Origin: Enterococcaceae bacterium
GTDB taxonomy: Bacteria > Bacillota > Bacilli > Lactobacillales > Catellicoccaceae
NCBI GenBank assembly: GCA_030150665.1
Contig: JASLFJ010000099.1
Span: 1-22,678 of the forward strand
DNA length: 22,678 nucleotides
Reading direction: 5' to 3'
In this document: piece after piece, positions 14,545-22,678 of the stretch
Layout: every line of letters begins with the position of its first letter
Position numbering within the stretch: the stretch's first letter is position 1
Translations under genes and position numbers: made by a program
The notes under the pieces: generated by a model
Database searches by the model: none
What the model was told of the DNA's origin: nothing
What the model saw: only the letters and a program-made list of their open reading frames with translations

Positions 14545-15057
14545 TTAAGAAAGTTCTATTTTTTTAATAATTTGTTGACACACTTCTTCTGGTGTCTCTA
14601 AGCATGATTGCTTATAAATCATATTAGCGACTGTTTCATAATAAAAAAGACGATCCTTATACTTTTGATACAATTGATGCTTATTATTTGATTGAACTAA
14701 AGGTCTGTGATTACTATTTTGAGCCATGATTCTTTGGTATAAACATGCAAAAGAAGCTGATAAATAAATGACATAGGGCTTATGTATGAGAAATGTTCTA
14801 ATCTGCTGATGTTCAATACTACCACCACCTAAAGCTATTACATGTGATGTTTTAGGTAGTGATATCAATGTGTGATACTCCAAATTTCGAAAATATGCTT
14901 CTCCTTCTGTTTCAAATATATGAGTAATACTTTGTTGGGTACGCTTTTGAATCTCTTGATCTAAATCTATAAACTTAAGTCCATAATGATGTGCTAAATG
15001 AGCACCTATTGTTGATTTTCCAGCTCCCATAAATCCTACTAAATAAATAGATTCCAT
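14545..15057 (-). CDS. aroK: Shikimate kinase
   Basis: About 170 residues; phosphorylates shikimate at O3 with ATP. The Walker A loop GFMGAGKST (8-16), the DLD pair (Asp31, Asp33), Arg57 (YFRNLE) and GGGS (77-80) for shikimate binding are all present, and NHRPL is in the lid region. ATG 15057 lies 6 bases after AAGGTG, which overlaps the aroA stop. A GTG at 15066 sits inside that ribosome site and is rejected. This is the last aro gene in the cluster. No terminator hairpin is evident after it. Confidence 0.94.
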   Translation of the reverse strand: MESIYLVGFMGAGKSTIGAHLAHHYGLKFIDLDQEIQKRTQQSITHIFETEGEAYFRNLEYHTLISLPKTSHVIALGGGSIEHQQIRTFLIHKPYVIYLSASFACLYQRIMAQNSNHRPLVQSNNKHQLYQKYKDRLFYYETVANMIYKQSCLETPEEVCQQIIKKIELS

Positions 15058-15067
15058 AACACACACC

Positions 15068-16357
15068 TTAAGCTATTATTAATTTTTTTAAATCATCAAA
15101 AAAAGTTGGATAAGAGACATCAATAGCTTCTGCACCCTGTAAATCAATATGTCCTTGCTTTAAAATTAAACTAGCAATGCTTAACATCATTCCAATACGA
15201 TGATCACCACAGCTATCAACACAAGCTCCTTTTAATGGTGTAGGTCCTATCACTTGAAATCCATCTTCATACTCTATAATATCAGCACCTAAACGCTTCA
15301 ACATTTTAGTAACCATATGAATACGATCGGTCTCTTTCACTCTTAATTCCTTAGCATCTCTAACTTCTGTGACTCCTTCAGCTTGTGTTGCAAGTAGTGC
15401 AATTAATGGCAATTCATCAATTAATCTAGGAATTAAATCTCCTGAAATCTTTGTGCCATGTAATGATTGATGATTTATAGATAGTGTTCCTATATATTGT
15501 TTTTGATCGATCCAGTCAATTTCATATGTTGCTCCCATATGTTGAATCGCTTCTAATAATCCAATCCGTGCTGGAGAAAGGCCAATATTTTTTATTCGAA
15601 TCGAACTGTTAGGAACAAGTAATGCAGCTACAATCCAAAAAGCAGCTGAAGAAAAATCACCAGGAATAGTGATTTCTGAAGATACAAGCTGCTGTTTTCC
15701 TGGAATACATATATCATTTCCCTTCATAAAAATGGTACCCCCAAATTTAGGCAGCATCTCTTCTGTATGTTGTCTTGTTAACATGGGCTCTTGAATAATT
15801 GAAGTCCCTTCCGCTTGAAGTGCAGCTAACATGATAGCTGATTTTACTTGAGCACTGGCAATTGGAAGTCGGTACTGAATAGCTTGTAAATTTTTTGTTC
15901 CTTGAACAGAAATAGGAGGCCTATTCTGATGTTCTTTTGTTTGAAAACTCATTCCCATACGTGTTAAAGGATCCATAACACGTTTCATGGGTCGCTGATT
16001 TAAAGAATGATCTCCTGATAACAGAATCTGGTCATCTACACCTGCTAATAATCCCATACCTAGACGCATTGTTGTCCCTGAATTTTCTAAATTCAGTGTT
16101 GATTGTTTCAGTTGAAAATGATCTCTTCCTAAACTATGTACATGCCAAATATAAGGATCGCTGCGATCAATACACACCCCTAAATTTTCACACAATCGTA
16201 CCGTTGATAAAATATCTCTACTCATCAAAGGATCTTTAATATAAGAATCTCCCTTAGCTAAAGCAGCTAACATTAAACTTCGGTGTGTCATTGATTTATC
16301 ACCTGGAACATGTAGTGCTCCCTTTAAAGTCACCTCATCATAAGCGAGTCGTTTCAT
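15068..16357 (-). CDS. aroA: 3-phosphoshikimate 1-carboxyvinyltransferase (EPSP synthase)
   Basis: About 429 residues, the usual size. Joins phosphoenolpyruvate to shikimate-3-phosphate. Visible motifs are PGDKSMTHRSL (Lys21, Ser22, Arg26), NSGTTMRLG (92-100), a DELP catalytic Asp region and RVKETDRI. NSGTT keeps the glycine that is alanine in the classic glyphosate-tolerant enzymes. ATG 16357 has AAAGGG 9 bases upstream. A TTG at 16378 overlapping the aroC stop would add seven residues and has no ribosome site of its own, so it is rejected. It follows aroC by 17 bases, and aroK follows by 10. In enterococci tyrA lies between aroC and aroA; here it is absent. Confidence 0.95.
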   Translation of the reverse strand: MKRLAYDEVTLKGALHVPGDKSMTHRSLMLAALAKGDSYIKDPLMSRDILSTVRLCENLGVCIDRSDPYIWHVHSLGRDHFQLKQSTLNLENSGTTMRLGMGLLAGVDDQILLSGDHSLNQRPMKRVMDPLTRMGMSFQTKEHQNRPPISVQGTKNLQAIQYRLPIASAQVKSAIMLAALQAEGTSIIQEPMLTRQHTEEMLPKFGGTIFMKGNDICIPGKQQLVSSEITIPGDFSSAAFWIVAALLVPNSSIRIKNIGLSPARIGLLEAIQHMGATYEIDWIDQKQYIGTLSINHQSLHGTKISGDLIPRLIDELPLIALLATQAEGVTEVRDAKELRVKETDRIHMVTKMLKRLGADIIEYEDGFQVIGPTPLKGACVDSCGDHRIGMMLSIASLILKQGHIDLQGAEAIDVSYPTFFDDLKKLIIA

Positions 16358-16374
16358 CTCGTTACACCCTTTAC

Positions 16375-17544
16375 TCAAAAATCTGATAAATAAGTCCGGT
16401 AATCACTGACTTCCCTTATAAAATGATCAAAACGATCAGCAGGAAATTGTTCTAATAAAGTTTGAGCTAAAACCGTAGCAACAAGAGATTCCATAATTTT
16501 CGAAGCAGCTGGAACAGCACATGTATCAGAACGTTCCACCGTTGCTTTTACAGGCTCTTTTGTATGAATATCAACACTATTTAAAGGTTTGTATAATGTT
16601 GGAATAGGCTTTTTGATGGCTTGAATTACAATTGGATTTCCAGTACTCATCCCACCTTCAATGCCTCCTAGATGATTTGTTTTTCTATAAAAACCTTCAT
16701 GTTCTTGCCAATAAATCTCATCCATAACTTGACTTCCTAATTGCTCAGATAACGCCTGGCCATCTCCAAAAGAAACGCCTTTGACTGCGGGAATACTCAT
16801 CACAGCTTGAGCAAGTCTGCCATCTAATTTTAAATCCCAATGCACATAACTACCAACTCCTGGAGGCATGCCTGTTACAAGAGTCTCAATCACTCCACCT
16901 ACTGTATCTCCTGATGCTTTTACTTGATCAATATATTGCTCTATATTTTTTGTTGTTTCTAGATCATAACACCGTACAGAAGAATGTCTAATTTGCTCTT
17001 CAATTTCAAAAACTGTTTGATATGGCTGCTTCGGCACTTTGATTTTCCCAATTTGTGTAACATAGCCAACAAGATAAATATCAAGATGATGTAATAACTG
17101 CTTAGCAATACCTCCAATAGCTACACGCATTGCCGTTTCTCTTGCCGAAGAGCGCTCTAATACATTTCGTAAATCTTCATGCTGATACTTCATACCACCA
17201 ACAAGATCGGCATGCCCTGGTCTTGGATGTGTCACACGTCGTAATAATTTATGTGCCTCATCAATATCATCATAAGGATGCATTACCGTCTGCCAATGTT
17301 TCCAATCCTTATTTTCAATCACTAACGTTAAAGGAGATCCTATTGTATAGCCATGTCTTAGCCCAGAGACAATCTGAACACGGTCATGTTCAATTTTCAT
17401 TCGTCCACCACGACCATAACCTTGTTGTCGTTCTTTAAGTTCTTGATTGAGTTGATCCATATCAATGAACATACCGGCAGGAAGTCCTTCAATAATAGCG
17501 GTTAACTGCCTGCCATGAGACTCTCCTGATGTTAAATAACGCAT
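16375..17544 (-). CDS. aroC: Chorismate synthase
   Basis: A 389-residue enzyme, the typical length for Bacillota. Removes phosphate from EPSP to give chorismate using reduced FMN. Signatures are SGESHGRQLTAIIEGLPAG at the N-terminus, GYGRGGRMKIEHD, ERSSARETAMRVA and the C-terminal DTCAVPAASKIMESLVA. AGGAGG sits 6 bases before ATG 17544. The gap to aroB is 10 bases, so coupled translation is likely. Nothing is unusual in its length or motifs. Confidence 0.96.
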   Translation of the reverse strand: MRYLTSGESHGRQLTAIIEGLPAGMFIDMDQLNQELKERQQGYGRGGRMKIEHDRVQIVSGLRHGYTIGSPLTLVIENKDWKHWQTVMHPYDDIDEAHKLLRRVTHPRPGHADLVGGMKYQHEDLRNVLERSSARETAMRVAIGGIAKQLLHHLDIYLVGYVTQIGKIKVPKQPYQTVFEIEEQIRHSSVRCYDLETTKNIEQYIDQVKASGDTVGGVIETLVTGMPPGVGSYVHWDLKLDGRLAQAVMSIPAVKGVSFGDGQALSEQLGSQVMDEIYWQEHEGFYRKTNHLGGIEGGMSTGNPIVIQAIKKPIPTLYKPLNSVDIHTKEPVKATVERSDTCAVPAASKIMESLVATVLAQTLLEQFPADRFDHFIREVSDYRTYLSDF

Positions 17545-17554
17545 ATATTTCCTC

Positions 17555-18637
17555 CTAAATTGTTTGTAAATAATCTGCCAATGTATCTAGTGAAACTGAT
17601 CTAATCTTACCTTGTCCAGGAGTAGCAACAAAAATACACCGAATACTTTCATCAAGCCTTTTTTTATCATAACGCATTGCTTGAATAACTTTTTCTTTAG
17701 ATAAGTCATGAGGCCATACTATAGGAAGATCAAATTTCTTTAATAATTCAACCAATTGATCAATAAAGGATGCTTCCACCCATCCTTGTTGTTGGCCAAA
17801 CAGACTCATATAATACATACCAATCGCTACTGCTTCACCATGAGCTAGTTTCCCATAGCCTGCAACTGTTTCAATCGCATGACCTAATGTATGTCCAAAA
17901 TTTAAAAGAAGCCGTATTCCTTGATCATAACGATCTTCCATCACAATACGTCCTTTAATATCGATACATGAACTAATAATAGTATTCGCCTGAGGTATAA
18001 ACGCATTACGATCTTGAAGAGATCTTAATTGCTCCCATAGTGTTTCACTACCAATTGCAGCTGTTTTAATAACTTCTGCCATCCCTTCAGAGAAAAAACG
18101 TGGGGATAATGTATTAAGTACACTAATATTTGTATAAATACCAATAGGCTGATAAAAACTGCCAACTAAGTTTTTACCAAAAGATGTATTTACTCCTGTC
18201 TTTCCACCAATACTACTATCTACTTGTGCAACAAGAGAAGTCGGCACATGAACGTAACGGATGCCTCTTAAATAAGTACTTGCTACAAAACCGACAATAT
18301 CTCCAATTACACCTCCACCAAAAGCAAGTAATACATCTGATCGATCATAACCTTGTTCTGATAAGCGTTGATAGAGCCTAGTTGCTGTATCTAATTGTTT
18401 TATCTGCTCTCCATCTGGTAAAATTTCTAAATCAATCTCATAACATGAAGAAAGTAAATCAACTAATTCTTGAGCATATAATGTACCGACAGTCGTATCT
18501 GTAATGATCATTATTTTTACATCTTGAACCGATAATGCAGATAAAAAAGGGACAAGATGGTTAAAATGATGAGTCACACAGACCGGATAACATATATCTG
18601 CTCCTTTTAATTTAATCACTTTTTTCTCTTCAGCCAT
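17555..18637 (-). CDS. aroB: 3-dehydroquinate synthase
   Basis: About 360 residues. Cyclises DAHP to 3-dehydroquinate with NAD and a divalent metal. Visible are the dinucleotide loop GGGVIGDIVGFVAST, PTSLVAQVDSSIGGKTGVN, and the metal-site region NFGHTLGHAIE with HGEAVAIGM. ATG 18637 lies 8 bases after AAAGGA. An ATG at 18646 that overlaps the aroG stop as ATGA lies within the ribosome site and is less likely. The spacing of 5 bases to aroG and 10 to aroC marks it as part of the operon. Confidence 0.96.
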   Translation of the reverse strand: MAEEKKVIKLKGADICYPVCVTHHFNHLVPFLSALSVQDVKIMIITDTTVGTLYAQELVDLLSSCYEIDLEILPDGEQIKQLDTATRLYQRLSEQGYDRSDVLLAFGGGVIGDIVGFVASTYLRGIRYVHVPTSLVAQVDSSIGGKTGVNTSFGKNLVGSFYQPIGIYTNISVLNTLSPRFFSEGMAEVIKTAAIGSETLWEQLRSLQDRNAFIPQANTIISSCIDIKGRIVMEDRYDQGIRLLLNFGHTLGHAIETVAGYGKLAHGEAVAIGMYYMSLFGQQQGWVEASFIDQLVELLKKFDLPIVWPHDLSKEKVIQAMRYDKKRLDESIRCIFVATPGQGKIRSVSLDTLADYLQTI

Positions 18638-18642
18638 CTGTA

Positions 18643-19668
18643 TCATCCTTTACTATCATCATAAATATTAGTTAATACTCTTTGAAGCTGATCTATGTGT
18701 TGATTTAACTGTTTCCACTGTGTGGGGGTTAATGACTGCATCCCATCAGATAATGCCTCATCTGGATGAGGATGCATTTCAATCATTACCCCATCAGCCC
18801 CTGCACTCAGTCCTGCAAGAGTCATAGGACCTACAAGCTCTCTTATCCCTGTACCATGACTAGGATCAAAACACACTGGTAAATAAGTTAACTGCTTTAA
18901 CAAAGGAATCACAGAAAGATCTAACGTATTTCGGGTTGCTTTTTCAAAGGTTCTAATACCTCGTTCCATTAAAATAATGTTCCTATTTCCTTGTTTTGCA
19001 ATATATTCAGCAGCATTAAGCCACTCTTGAATTGTTGCTGAAAAACCTCGTTTTAATATAACAGGTTTTTGAGTTTTTCCAACCGCTTCAAGTAGTCCAA
19101 AATTTTGCATATTCCGTGTACCAATTTGAAGTATATCACAATACTCTGCTACAACAGATACATCACTTTCATTCATTACTTCTGTGGCTGTCTTTAATTG
19201 ATAAGTATCTGCTGCTTCTTTTAATAATTTCAAGCCTTCAATCCCTAATCCTTGAAAACTATACGGAGATGTACGTGGTTTAAATACACCGCCACGCAAT
19301 ATATGTCCACCGTTACTAGCGACGATGGACGCACTTTCAAAAATTTGTAATCGAGATTCTACAGAACAAGGACCGATGATTTTAACAGCTTCCTGGCTCC
19401 CACCAATAACTAAATCACCTATTCTAATTTCATGATCTTCTGATTGATACTTACGACTGACTAATGCATATTCTGGATGCGTTAAAATACATCGTGATAC
19501 CATTGCATTTAACGGAAGTTCTGGTAAGGATTGTATTACATCTGGAATCACAAATACGGTTTTTTGATCTACTGCTGTTTGATAAGCTGTATAATTTCTG
19601 TCAAAAAACCAATCAACAACCTGCTGAGATAATGTTTTAGATAACTTTTGATTATATTCTAAAATCAT
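18643..19668 (-). CDS. aroG: 3-deoxy-7-phosphoheptulonate synthase (DAHP synthase, type I-beta)
   Basis: A 341-residue enzyme condensing phosphoenolpyruvate and erythrose 4-phosphate, the entry step of the pathway. The catalytic barrel starts near residue 95 with KIIGPCSVES, followed by RGGVFKPRTSPYSFQG, QIGTRNMQNF, LKRGF and FDPSHGTG. About 90 N-terminal residues precede it and match in size the ferredoxin-like regulatory domain of Thermotoga-type enzymes, which mediates feedback by aromatic amino acids. There is no fused chorismate mutase. The symbol aroF is used for the same enzyme in some genomes. The Shine-Dalgarno GGAAGGAT lies in the end of aroE. Confidence 0.94.
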   Translation of the reverse strand: MILEYNQKLSKTLSQQVVDWFFDRNYTAYQTAVDQKTVFVIPDVIQSLPELPLNAMVSRCILTHPEYALVSRKYQSEDHEIRIGDLVIGGSQEAVKIIGPCSVESRLQIFESASIVASNGGHILRGGVFKPRTSPYSFQGLGIEGLKLLKEAADTYQLKTATEVMNESDVSVVAEYCDILQIGTRNMQNFGLLEAVGKTQKPVILKRGFSATIQEWLNAAEYIAKQGNRNIILMERGIRTFEKATRNTLDLSVIPLLKQLTYLPVCFDPSHGTGIRELVGPMTLAGLSAGADGVMIEMHPHPDEALSDGMQSLTPTQWKQLNQHIDQLQRVLTNIYDDSKG

Positions 19669-19672
19669 ACTA

Positions 19673-20545
19673 TTATAAATCCTTCCTCAAATAATCTTGT
19701 ATATACCTCTCTTTTAAATATGCAACAGGCATTGTTTGATGAGTCCATAATTCAAATGCTGCTGCGGCTTGGTATAATAACATGTCAAAACCATTTTTAC
19801 AATATTTTGCTGATTGTTCCGCTTGTTTTAAAAATGGCGTTTGCCAAGGATGATAAATTAAATCCATAACCAATTGATCATGAGAAAAACATATATCTGA
19901 ATGGATTGGATTACTAATACCATCCATACCTATTTGTGTCGCTTGTACGACTAATTCACTATCATAAATACATGATTGTAATTGAATTGTATCATACAAT
20001 GAATATAATTGAATTTCAACTGCATATTTTTGCTCAATCATTTGTAAAATCGTTTCTCTAGCTTTATCAACAGGACATGTTCTATTAAAAATATATACTT
20101 TTTGAATGCCCTGAGATGCTAAATACGCAATAATACTTAATGCAGCTCCTCCTAATCCTAATATAGTTACTTTTGCAAGATGCTTACGATAATTTTCAGG
20201 AATACTTAAATAAAATCCCACACCATCCGTATTATACCCTATTAAATGTTGATCTTTGACAACAATAGTGTTAATGGATTTTGTTAAACTTGAAATATCA
20301 TCACCCAATACATCAACTAAAGTAGCACCTACTTGTTTATTTGGCATTGATAAATTAGCCCCTAACCAATTTGCATCTTTCATAAAAGTCAGCACTTCTT
20401 TTTGTTGATTTAAATCAATAGAAAAAGCTAAATAAACAGCATTTATATTTCGCTTTTGAAATGATTGATTATGAATCCAAGGAGATAAACTGTGTTTTGC
20501 TGGATGTGCAAGCAATCCTGCTAGACGTGTAGAACCATTCATCAT
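19673..20545 (-). CDS. aroE: Shikimate dehydrogenase (NADP)
   Basis: A 290-residue enzyme reducing 3-dehydroshikimate to shikimate. Catalytic Lys70 lies in ANLSMPNKQ and Asp107 in GYNTDG. The cofactor loop is GLGGAA (130-135), and the later IFNRT suits NADP. The substrate-binding start reads AHPAKHSLSPWIHN. Two adjacent ATGs follow GGAGGA: 20545 at about 6 bases and 20542 at about 9; either could be used. It is the first gene of the aro operon. The dehydratase (aroD or aroQ) that makes its substrate is not in the window. Confidence 0.95.
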   Translation of the reverse strand: MMNGSTRLAGLLAHPAKHSLSPWIHNQSFQKRNINAVYLAFSIDLNQQKEVLTFMKDANWLGANLSMPNKQVGATLVDVLGDDISSLTKSINTIVVKDQHLIGYNTDGVGFYLSIPENYRKHLAKVTILGLGGAALSIIAYLASQGIQKVYIFNRTCPVDKARETILQMIEQKYAVEIQLYSLYDTIQLQSCIYDSELVVQATQIGMDGISNPIHSDICFSHDQLVMDLIYHPWQTPFLKQAEQSAKYCKNGFDMLLYQAAAAFELWTHQTMPVAYLKERYIQDYLRKDL

Positions 20546-20563
20546 ATATATCCTCCATCATTC

Positions 20564-20569
20564 ATTATA
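20564..20569 (-). promoter_or_regulatory. Candidate -10 of the aro operon
   Basis: On the minus strand TATAAT lies 18 bases before the aroE ATG. At 17 bases spacing the -35 position (20592-20587, ATCTTA) is poor and falls inside the preceding terminator hairpin. There is no room for a riboswitch, T-box or leader peptide between terminator and gene. Read-through from the yvl operon is the alternative. Confidence 0.4.
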
Positions 20570-20575
20570 TAGTAT

Positions 20576-20610
20576 AAAAAGGTCTTTAAGATATATATCT
20601 TAAAGACCTT
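20576..20610 (-). terminator. Terminator after yvlD-like gene
   Basis: AAGGTCTTTAAGATAT and its exact complement form a 32-base palindrome (20579-20610). On the minus strand a T5 run follows at 20580-20576. It separates the yvl-type operon from the aro operon. Confidence 0.85.
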
Positions 20611-20617
20611 ACTTTAA

Positions 20618-20974
20618 TTATCGATAACGCTCTAATTGTTGTTGCATAAAAATAGTTTGCACTAAAGTTAAAATGATAGCAACAAAAATTGCAAAAGGAA
20701 AACTAGAAATATAAAAATAGGTTGAGCCAATAAGTGCTTCTGTCATTTTTAACATAGCTGCATTTACTACAAATGTAAATAGACCAAATGTAATAAAGGT
20801 AATTGGAAAGGAAAGAAACAATAAAATGGGACGTACCGTCACATTTAAAATCGATAATAAAATACTCGCTAAAATAGCAATCCAAATATTGGCGATGTAC
20901 ACATTTCTTGGAAATAATACAGCACAAGAAATAAATACAACACTATTAATAATAATGCGTTGTAAATATCTCAT
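20618..20974 (-). CDS. yvlD: YvlD-like four-helix membrane protein (phage holin family IV, PF04020)
   Basis: A 118-residue protein with four predicted membrane helices. The pattern ILNVTVRPILLFLSFPITFITFG, followed by VNAAML, is characteristic of the YvlD/holin-superfamily-IV group. Despite the family name these are chromosomal genes with no lysis role known, and the cell-envelope role is inferred from context. Its ATG overlaps the stop of the pspC-like gene by one base (TAATG), so translation is probably coupled. It ends the yvlB-pspC-yvlD type operon, with a terminator just beyond. Confidence 0.88.
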   Translation of the reverse strand: MRYLQRIIINSVVFISCAVLFPRNVYIANIWIAILASILLSILNVTVRPILLFLSFPITFITFGLFTFVVNAAMLKMTEALIGSTYFYISSFPFAIFVAIILTLVQTIFMQQQLERYR

Positions 20975-21237
20975 TAAAAGTCACTCCATGTTTCATCATA
21001 ATGACTTTGTTGATATACTTTTGCTTGCTGCATTCTCTCTTTATTTACTTTTTTTTGAGAAGGCATCACAATTGCCAAAATAATATATAAAAGAAATCCT
21101 GGAAAAGCCGCCGTAAATAGTGTTAAACAAATATAGATTAACCGTAAAATAGTAGGATCCCATCCATAAGTCTCAGCAATTCCTCCTAAAACACCCGCAA
21201 TAACTTTATGGTTTGATTTTACCCATCTTTTTTGCAT
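20974..21237 (-). CDS. yvlC: PspC domain protein (YvlC-like)
   Basis: About 87 residues. KVIAGVLGGIAETYGWDPTILRLIY is the PspC signature, followed by one strong membrane helix (FPGFLLYIILAIVMP) and a charged tail. PspC proteins take part in the response to membrane or wall damage. Two ATGs are possible: 21237 lies 9 bases after GGAGG, whereas 21243 lies only 3 bases after it, so 21237 is preferred. It lies between a DUF4097 gene and a yvlD-like gene, the same order as B. subtilis yvlB-yvlC-yvlD, which is why the symbol is used. Confidence 0.88.
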   Translation of the reverse strand: MQKRWVKSNHKVIAGVLGGIAETYGWDPTILRLIYICLTLFTAAFPGFLLYIILAIVMPSQKKVNKERMQQAKVYQQSHYDETWSDF

Positions 21238-21273
21238 GCTCATTGACCTCCTTTTAACCCTATTTTTTCAAAA

Positions 21274-22602
21274 TCAATAACTTTTAAATAAAATATTACC
21301 ACTTTGTGTTACTAAATTCAATGTACTAAACCATTCTGTTGTTCCTAATTTTCGAAATAGTAATTGATGTCCTACTTTTCCTACTTTTTCTTGAATCACT
21401 TCATAATCAATTAATCTAGTTTTAATTGTACCTACTTTTGCTTGTGCTTGACATTCTAATCCTAATTGCTCAGCAACAGATACTTTAATCGTTCCATTAA
21501 CTAATTGAATATGTCCTACTTTTAAATCTAATCCTTCATTAGTATAACGAACATCTCCATTTAAACTAGAAATATTAACTGAAGAAAAATTACTTTTCAA
21601 TGTAAAATCACCATTCACTGTATCCCCAATAAAATCTTTAATATGACTATATTCAATATTAACATTACTATTGACTCCGGAAATTTCTAACAATTCCGCA
21701 TTCATATGTAATAAATGAATAGATCCATGTGTATTTTTAATGTAACTATCAACACACTCTAATTGATTAACAGTAATTGAACCATTTAACACATTCAGTG
21801 ACAAATGATGATAAAGATGCTTTGGAACATAAAGTACAGTATCTACTTTCATACGTTTACTTGGAATTTGAATACTTAATTGTTCATCTCTTATATCAAT
21901 AGTTGTTTGAGATAAAAAGTCTTCTACTGCTGTTTTATGAGATAACTTTCCGTAGATTTTACCTGAGCACATCATCTTAATATCTGAACGATCCCATGCA
22001 TGTAACGTAACAGATCCATAAGCAACTTTAATATCTATTAATGCCGCTTCTATATTTTCTTTTTCTAAAATATATTCAAACTTATGAGAGATTAACCCTG
22101 GTAACTTCAAGTTAAAATCTTTCCATTCTACATTTTTTTGGACCGTATCAACTACATCAGAAACCGTCTCTTTCACAAAAGAACTCAAAGTTTCCGTAGC
22201 ATCTAAAACTTTTTCTTTTACAGATTGATATTCTGGACCTTCAAACATATCTTCTTGATTGCTCTCTTGCTCTGATGTCTCATTACTCATTTTATTTTCT
22301 TGATACTGTTCTAATTTTTCTTTAAGTGCTATATATTCTGGATCATTATTTCTAATATCTTCTGGATAAGCTTCTTCAAAATAAGCAAGTTCAGATAATG
22401 TGTCTTGAATATTCATTAACTCCTCAATCTCTACCTCTTTTGCATCATCTTCCTTATCACTATCTTCTATTTGATTTTTTTTATTAATCGGCTTATTTGC
22501 TTTCAATGTATTAGGCTCTAATTGCTCTAATAAGATTAAAGCCTCATCTAACGTTAATATTTTTTTATCTACAAGTTCTAAAATACGATCTTTTTTATTC
22601 AT
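21274..22602 (-). CDS. yvlB: YvlB-like protein with DUF4097 beta-helical domain
   Basis: About 442 residues. The first 30 (MNKKDRILELVDKKILTLDEA) form the short SHOCT-like helical region found at the start of YvlB proteins. Residues about 35-170 are acidic and low-complexity with predicted helix. The remainder is a DUF4097 domain of repeated short beta-strands (LHAWDRSDI, LNGSITV, VNGDFTLKS, SLNGDVRYT, VNGTIKV), which suggests a beta-helix. No signal peptide or membrane span is visible, so it is probably cytoplasmic or membrane-associated through partners. The function is unknown; in relatives the operon responds to envelope stress. ATG 22602 is 8 bases after AAGGAG. GTG 22611 overlaps that site and is rejected. 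Confidence 0.85.
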   Translation of the reverse strand: MNKKDRILELVDKKILTLDEALILLEQLEPNTLKANKPINKKNQIEDSDKEDDAKEVEIEELMNIQDTLSELAYFEEAYPEDIRNNDPEYIALKEKLEQYQENKMSNETSEQESNQEDMFEGPEYQSVKEKVLDATETLSSFVKETVSDVVDTVQKNVEWKDFNLKLPGLISHKFEYILEKENIEAALIDIKVAYGSVTLHAWDRSDIKMMCSGKIYGKLSHKTAVEDFLSQTTIDIRDEQLSIQIPSKRMKVDTVLYVPKHLYHHLSLNVLNGSITVNQLECVDSYIKNTHGSIHLLHMNAELLEISGVNSNVNIEYSHIKDFIGDTVNGDFTLKSNFSSVNISSLNGDVRYTNEGLDLKVGHIQLVNGTIKVSVAEQLGLECQAQAKVGTIKTRLIDYEVIQEKVGKVGHQLLFRKLGTTEWFSTLNLVTQSGNILFKSY

Positions 22603-22627
22603 AATTATCACTCCTTTTGATATATTT

Positions 22628-22673
22628 ATTATGACATATCTTTTATGAAATAAACATCATCCTTAAGGCTGAT
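22628..22673 (-). promoter_or_regulatory. Promoter of the yvlB operon with an adjoining palindrome
   Basis: On the minus strand, -10 CATAAT (22633-22628) is preceded by TGT (extended -10). A weak -35 TGTTTA (22656-22651) lies 17 bases upstream. Directly against it is an 18-base near-palindrome (22656-22673) with one mismatched pair around CCTTAAGG. This is where a response regulator such as a LiaR/CesR/VraR-type activator would bind. A T6 run to its right means that it could instead be a plus-strand terminator. Confidence 0.4.
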
Positions 22674-22678
22674 TTTTT

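Noticed and set aside
15660..16357. Glyphosate-tolerant class II EPSP synthase
   Set aside because: The key position keeps glycine (NSGTT) rather than alanine, so tolerance cannot be claimed from the sequence.
20546..20617. T-box or attenuator before the aro operon
   Set aside because: The space is too short, there is no specifier or T-box sequence, and the hairpin with T-run fits a plain terminator of the upstream operon.
20618..20974. Prophage remnant because of the holin family name
   Set aside because: The PF04020 YvlD group is chromosomal, and the yvlB-pspC-yvlD context is the usual one. No other phage genes are present.

Overview
This is an AT-rich stretch of chromosome from a low-GC Gram-positive bacterium (Bacillota). 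The Shine-Dalgarno sites, the small-type SRP RNA, the PvaA-like lysozyme, the YvlB/PspC/YvlD set and an enterococcal-style aro gene order all point to Lactobacillales or a close relative. Both ispE and ispG are present, so the methylerythritol phosphate (MEP) route to isoprenoids is probably used, which is a minority trait in that order. I cannot name the genus. Nearly all of the window is ordinary core genome. I see no prophage, insertion sequence, CRISPR array, tRNA or rRNA.

Layout. Positions 1-1589 (+): the end of an ECF-transporter S component, a short prepilin peptidase and a CPBP membrane protease. Positions 1717-4309 (-): ispE and a GNAT acetyltransferase, preceded by a secreted coiled-coil/3D-domain wall protein. 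Positions 4487-4861 (+): glyoxalase I. Around 4941-5029 (-): SRP RNA with its own promoter. Positions 5154-8111 (-): an orphan HlyD-like adaptor behind rlmN, then sodA. Positions 8293-9378 (+): ispG, convergent with a lysozyme-like/P-type ATPase gene pair (9384-12333, -). Positions 12464-14462 (-): guaC with a PurR box, and a DegV/FakB fatty-acid-binding protein. Positions 14545-20545 (-): a tight aroE-aroG-aroB-aroC-aroA-aroK operon making chorismate. Positions 20618-22602 (-): a yvlB-pspC-yvlD type envelope-stress operon.

How the genes fit together. The aro operon covers DAHP synthesis to chorismate except for dehydroquinate dehydratase. It also lacks the tyrA and pheA genes found in the comparable enterococcal operon. 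Several genes concern the cell envelope (3D protein, lysozyme-like protein, YvlB/PspC/YvlD, CPBP protease, HlyD-like adaptor). Convergent or tandem genes are separated by compact hairpin terminators, two of which include stop codons. The more interesting signals are regulatory: a perfect PurR box before guaC, TGTAA-type repeats before the 3D gene, a palindrome against the -35 of the yvlB operon, and a hairpin placed between a Shine-Dalgarno-like sequence and the GNAT start codon. I did not find a convincing new multi-gene system. The least explained gene is the orphan HlyD-like protein at 5154-6257.
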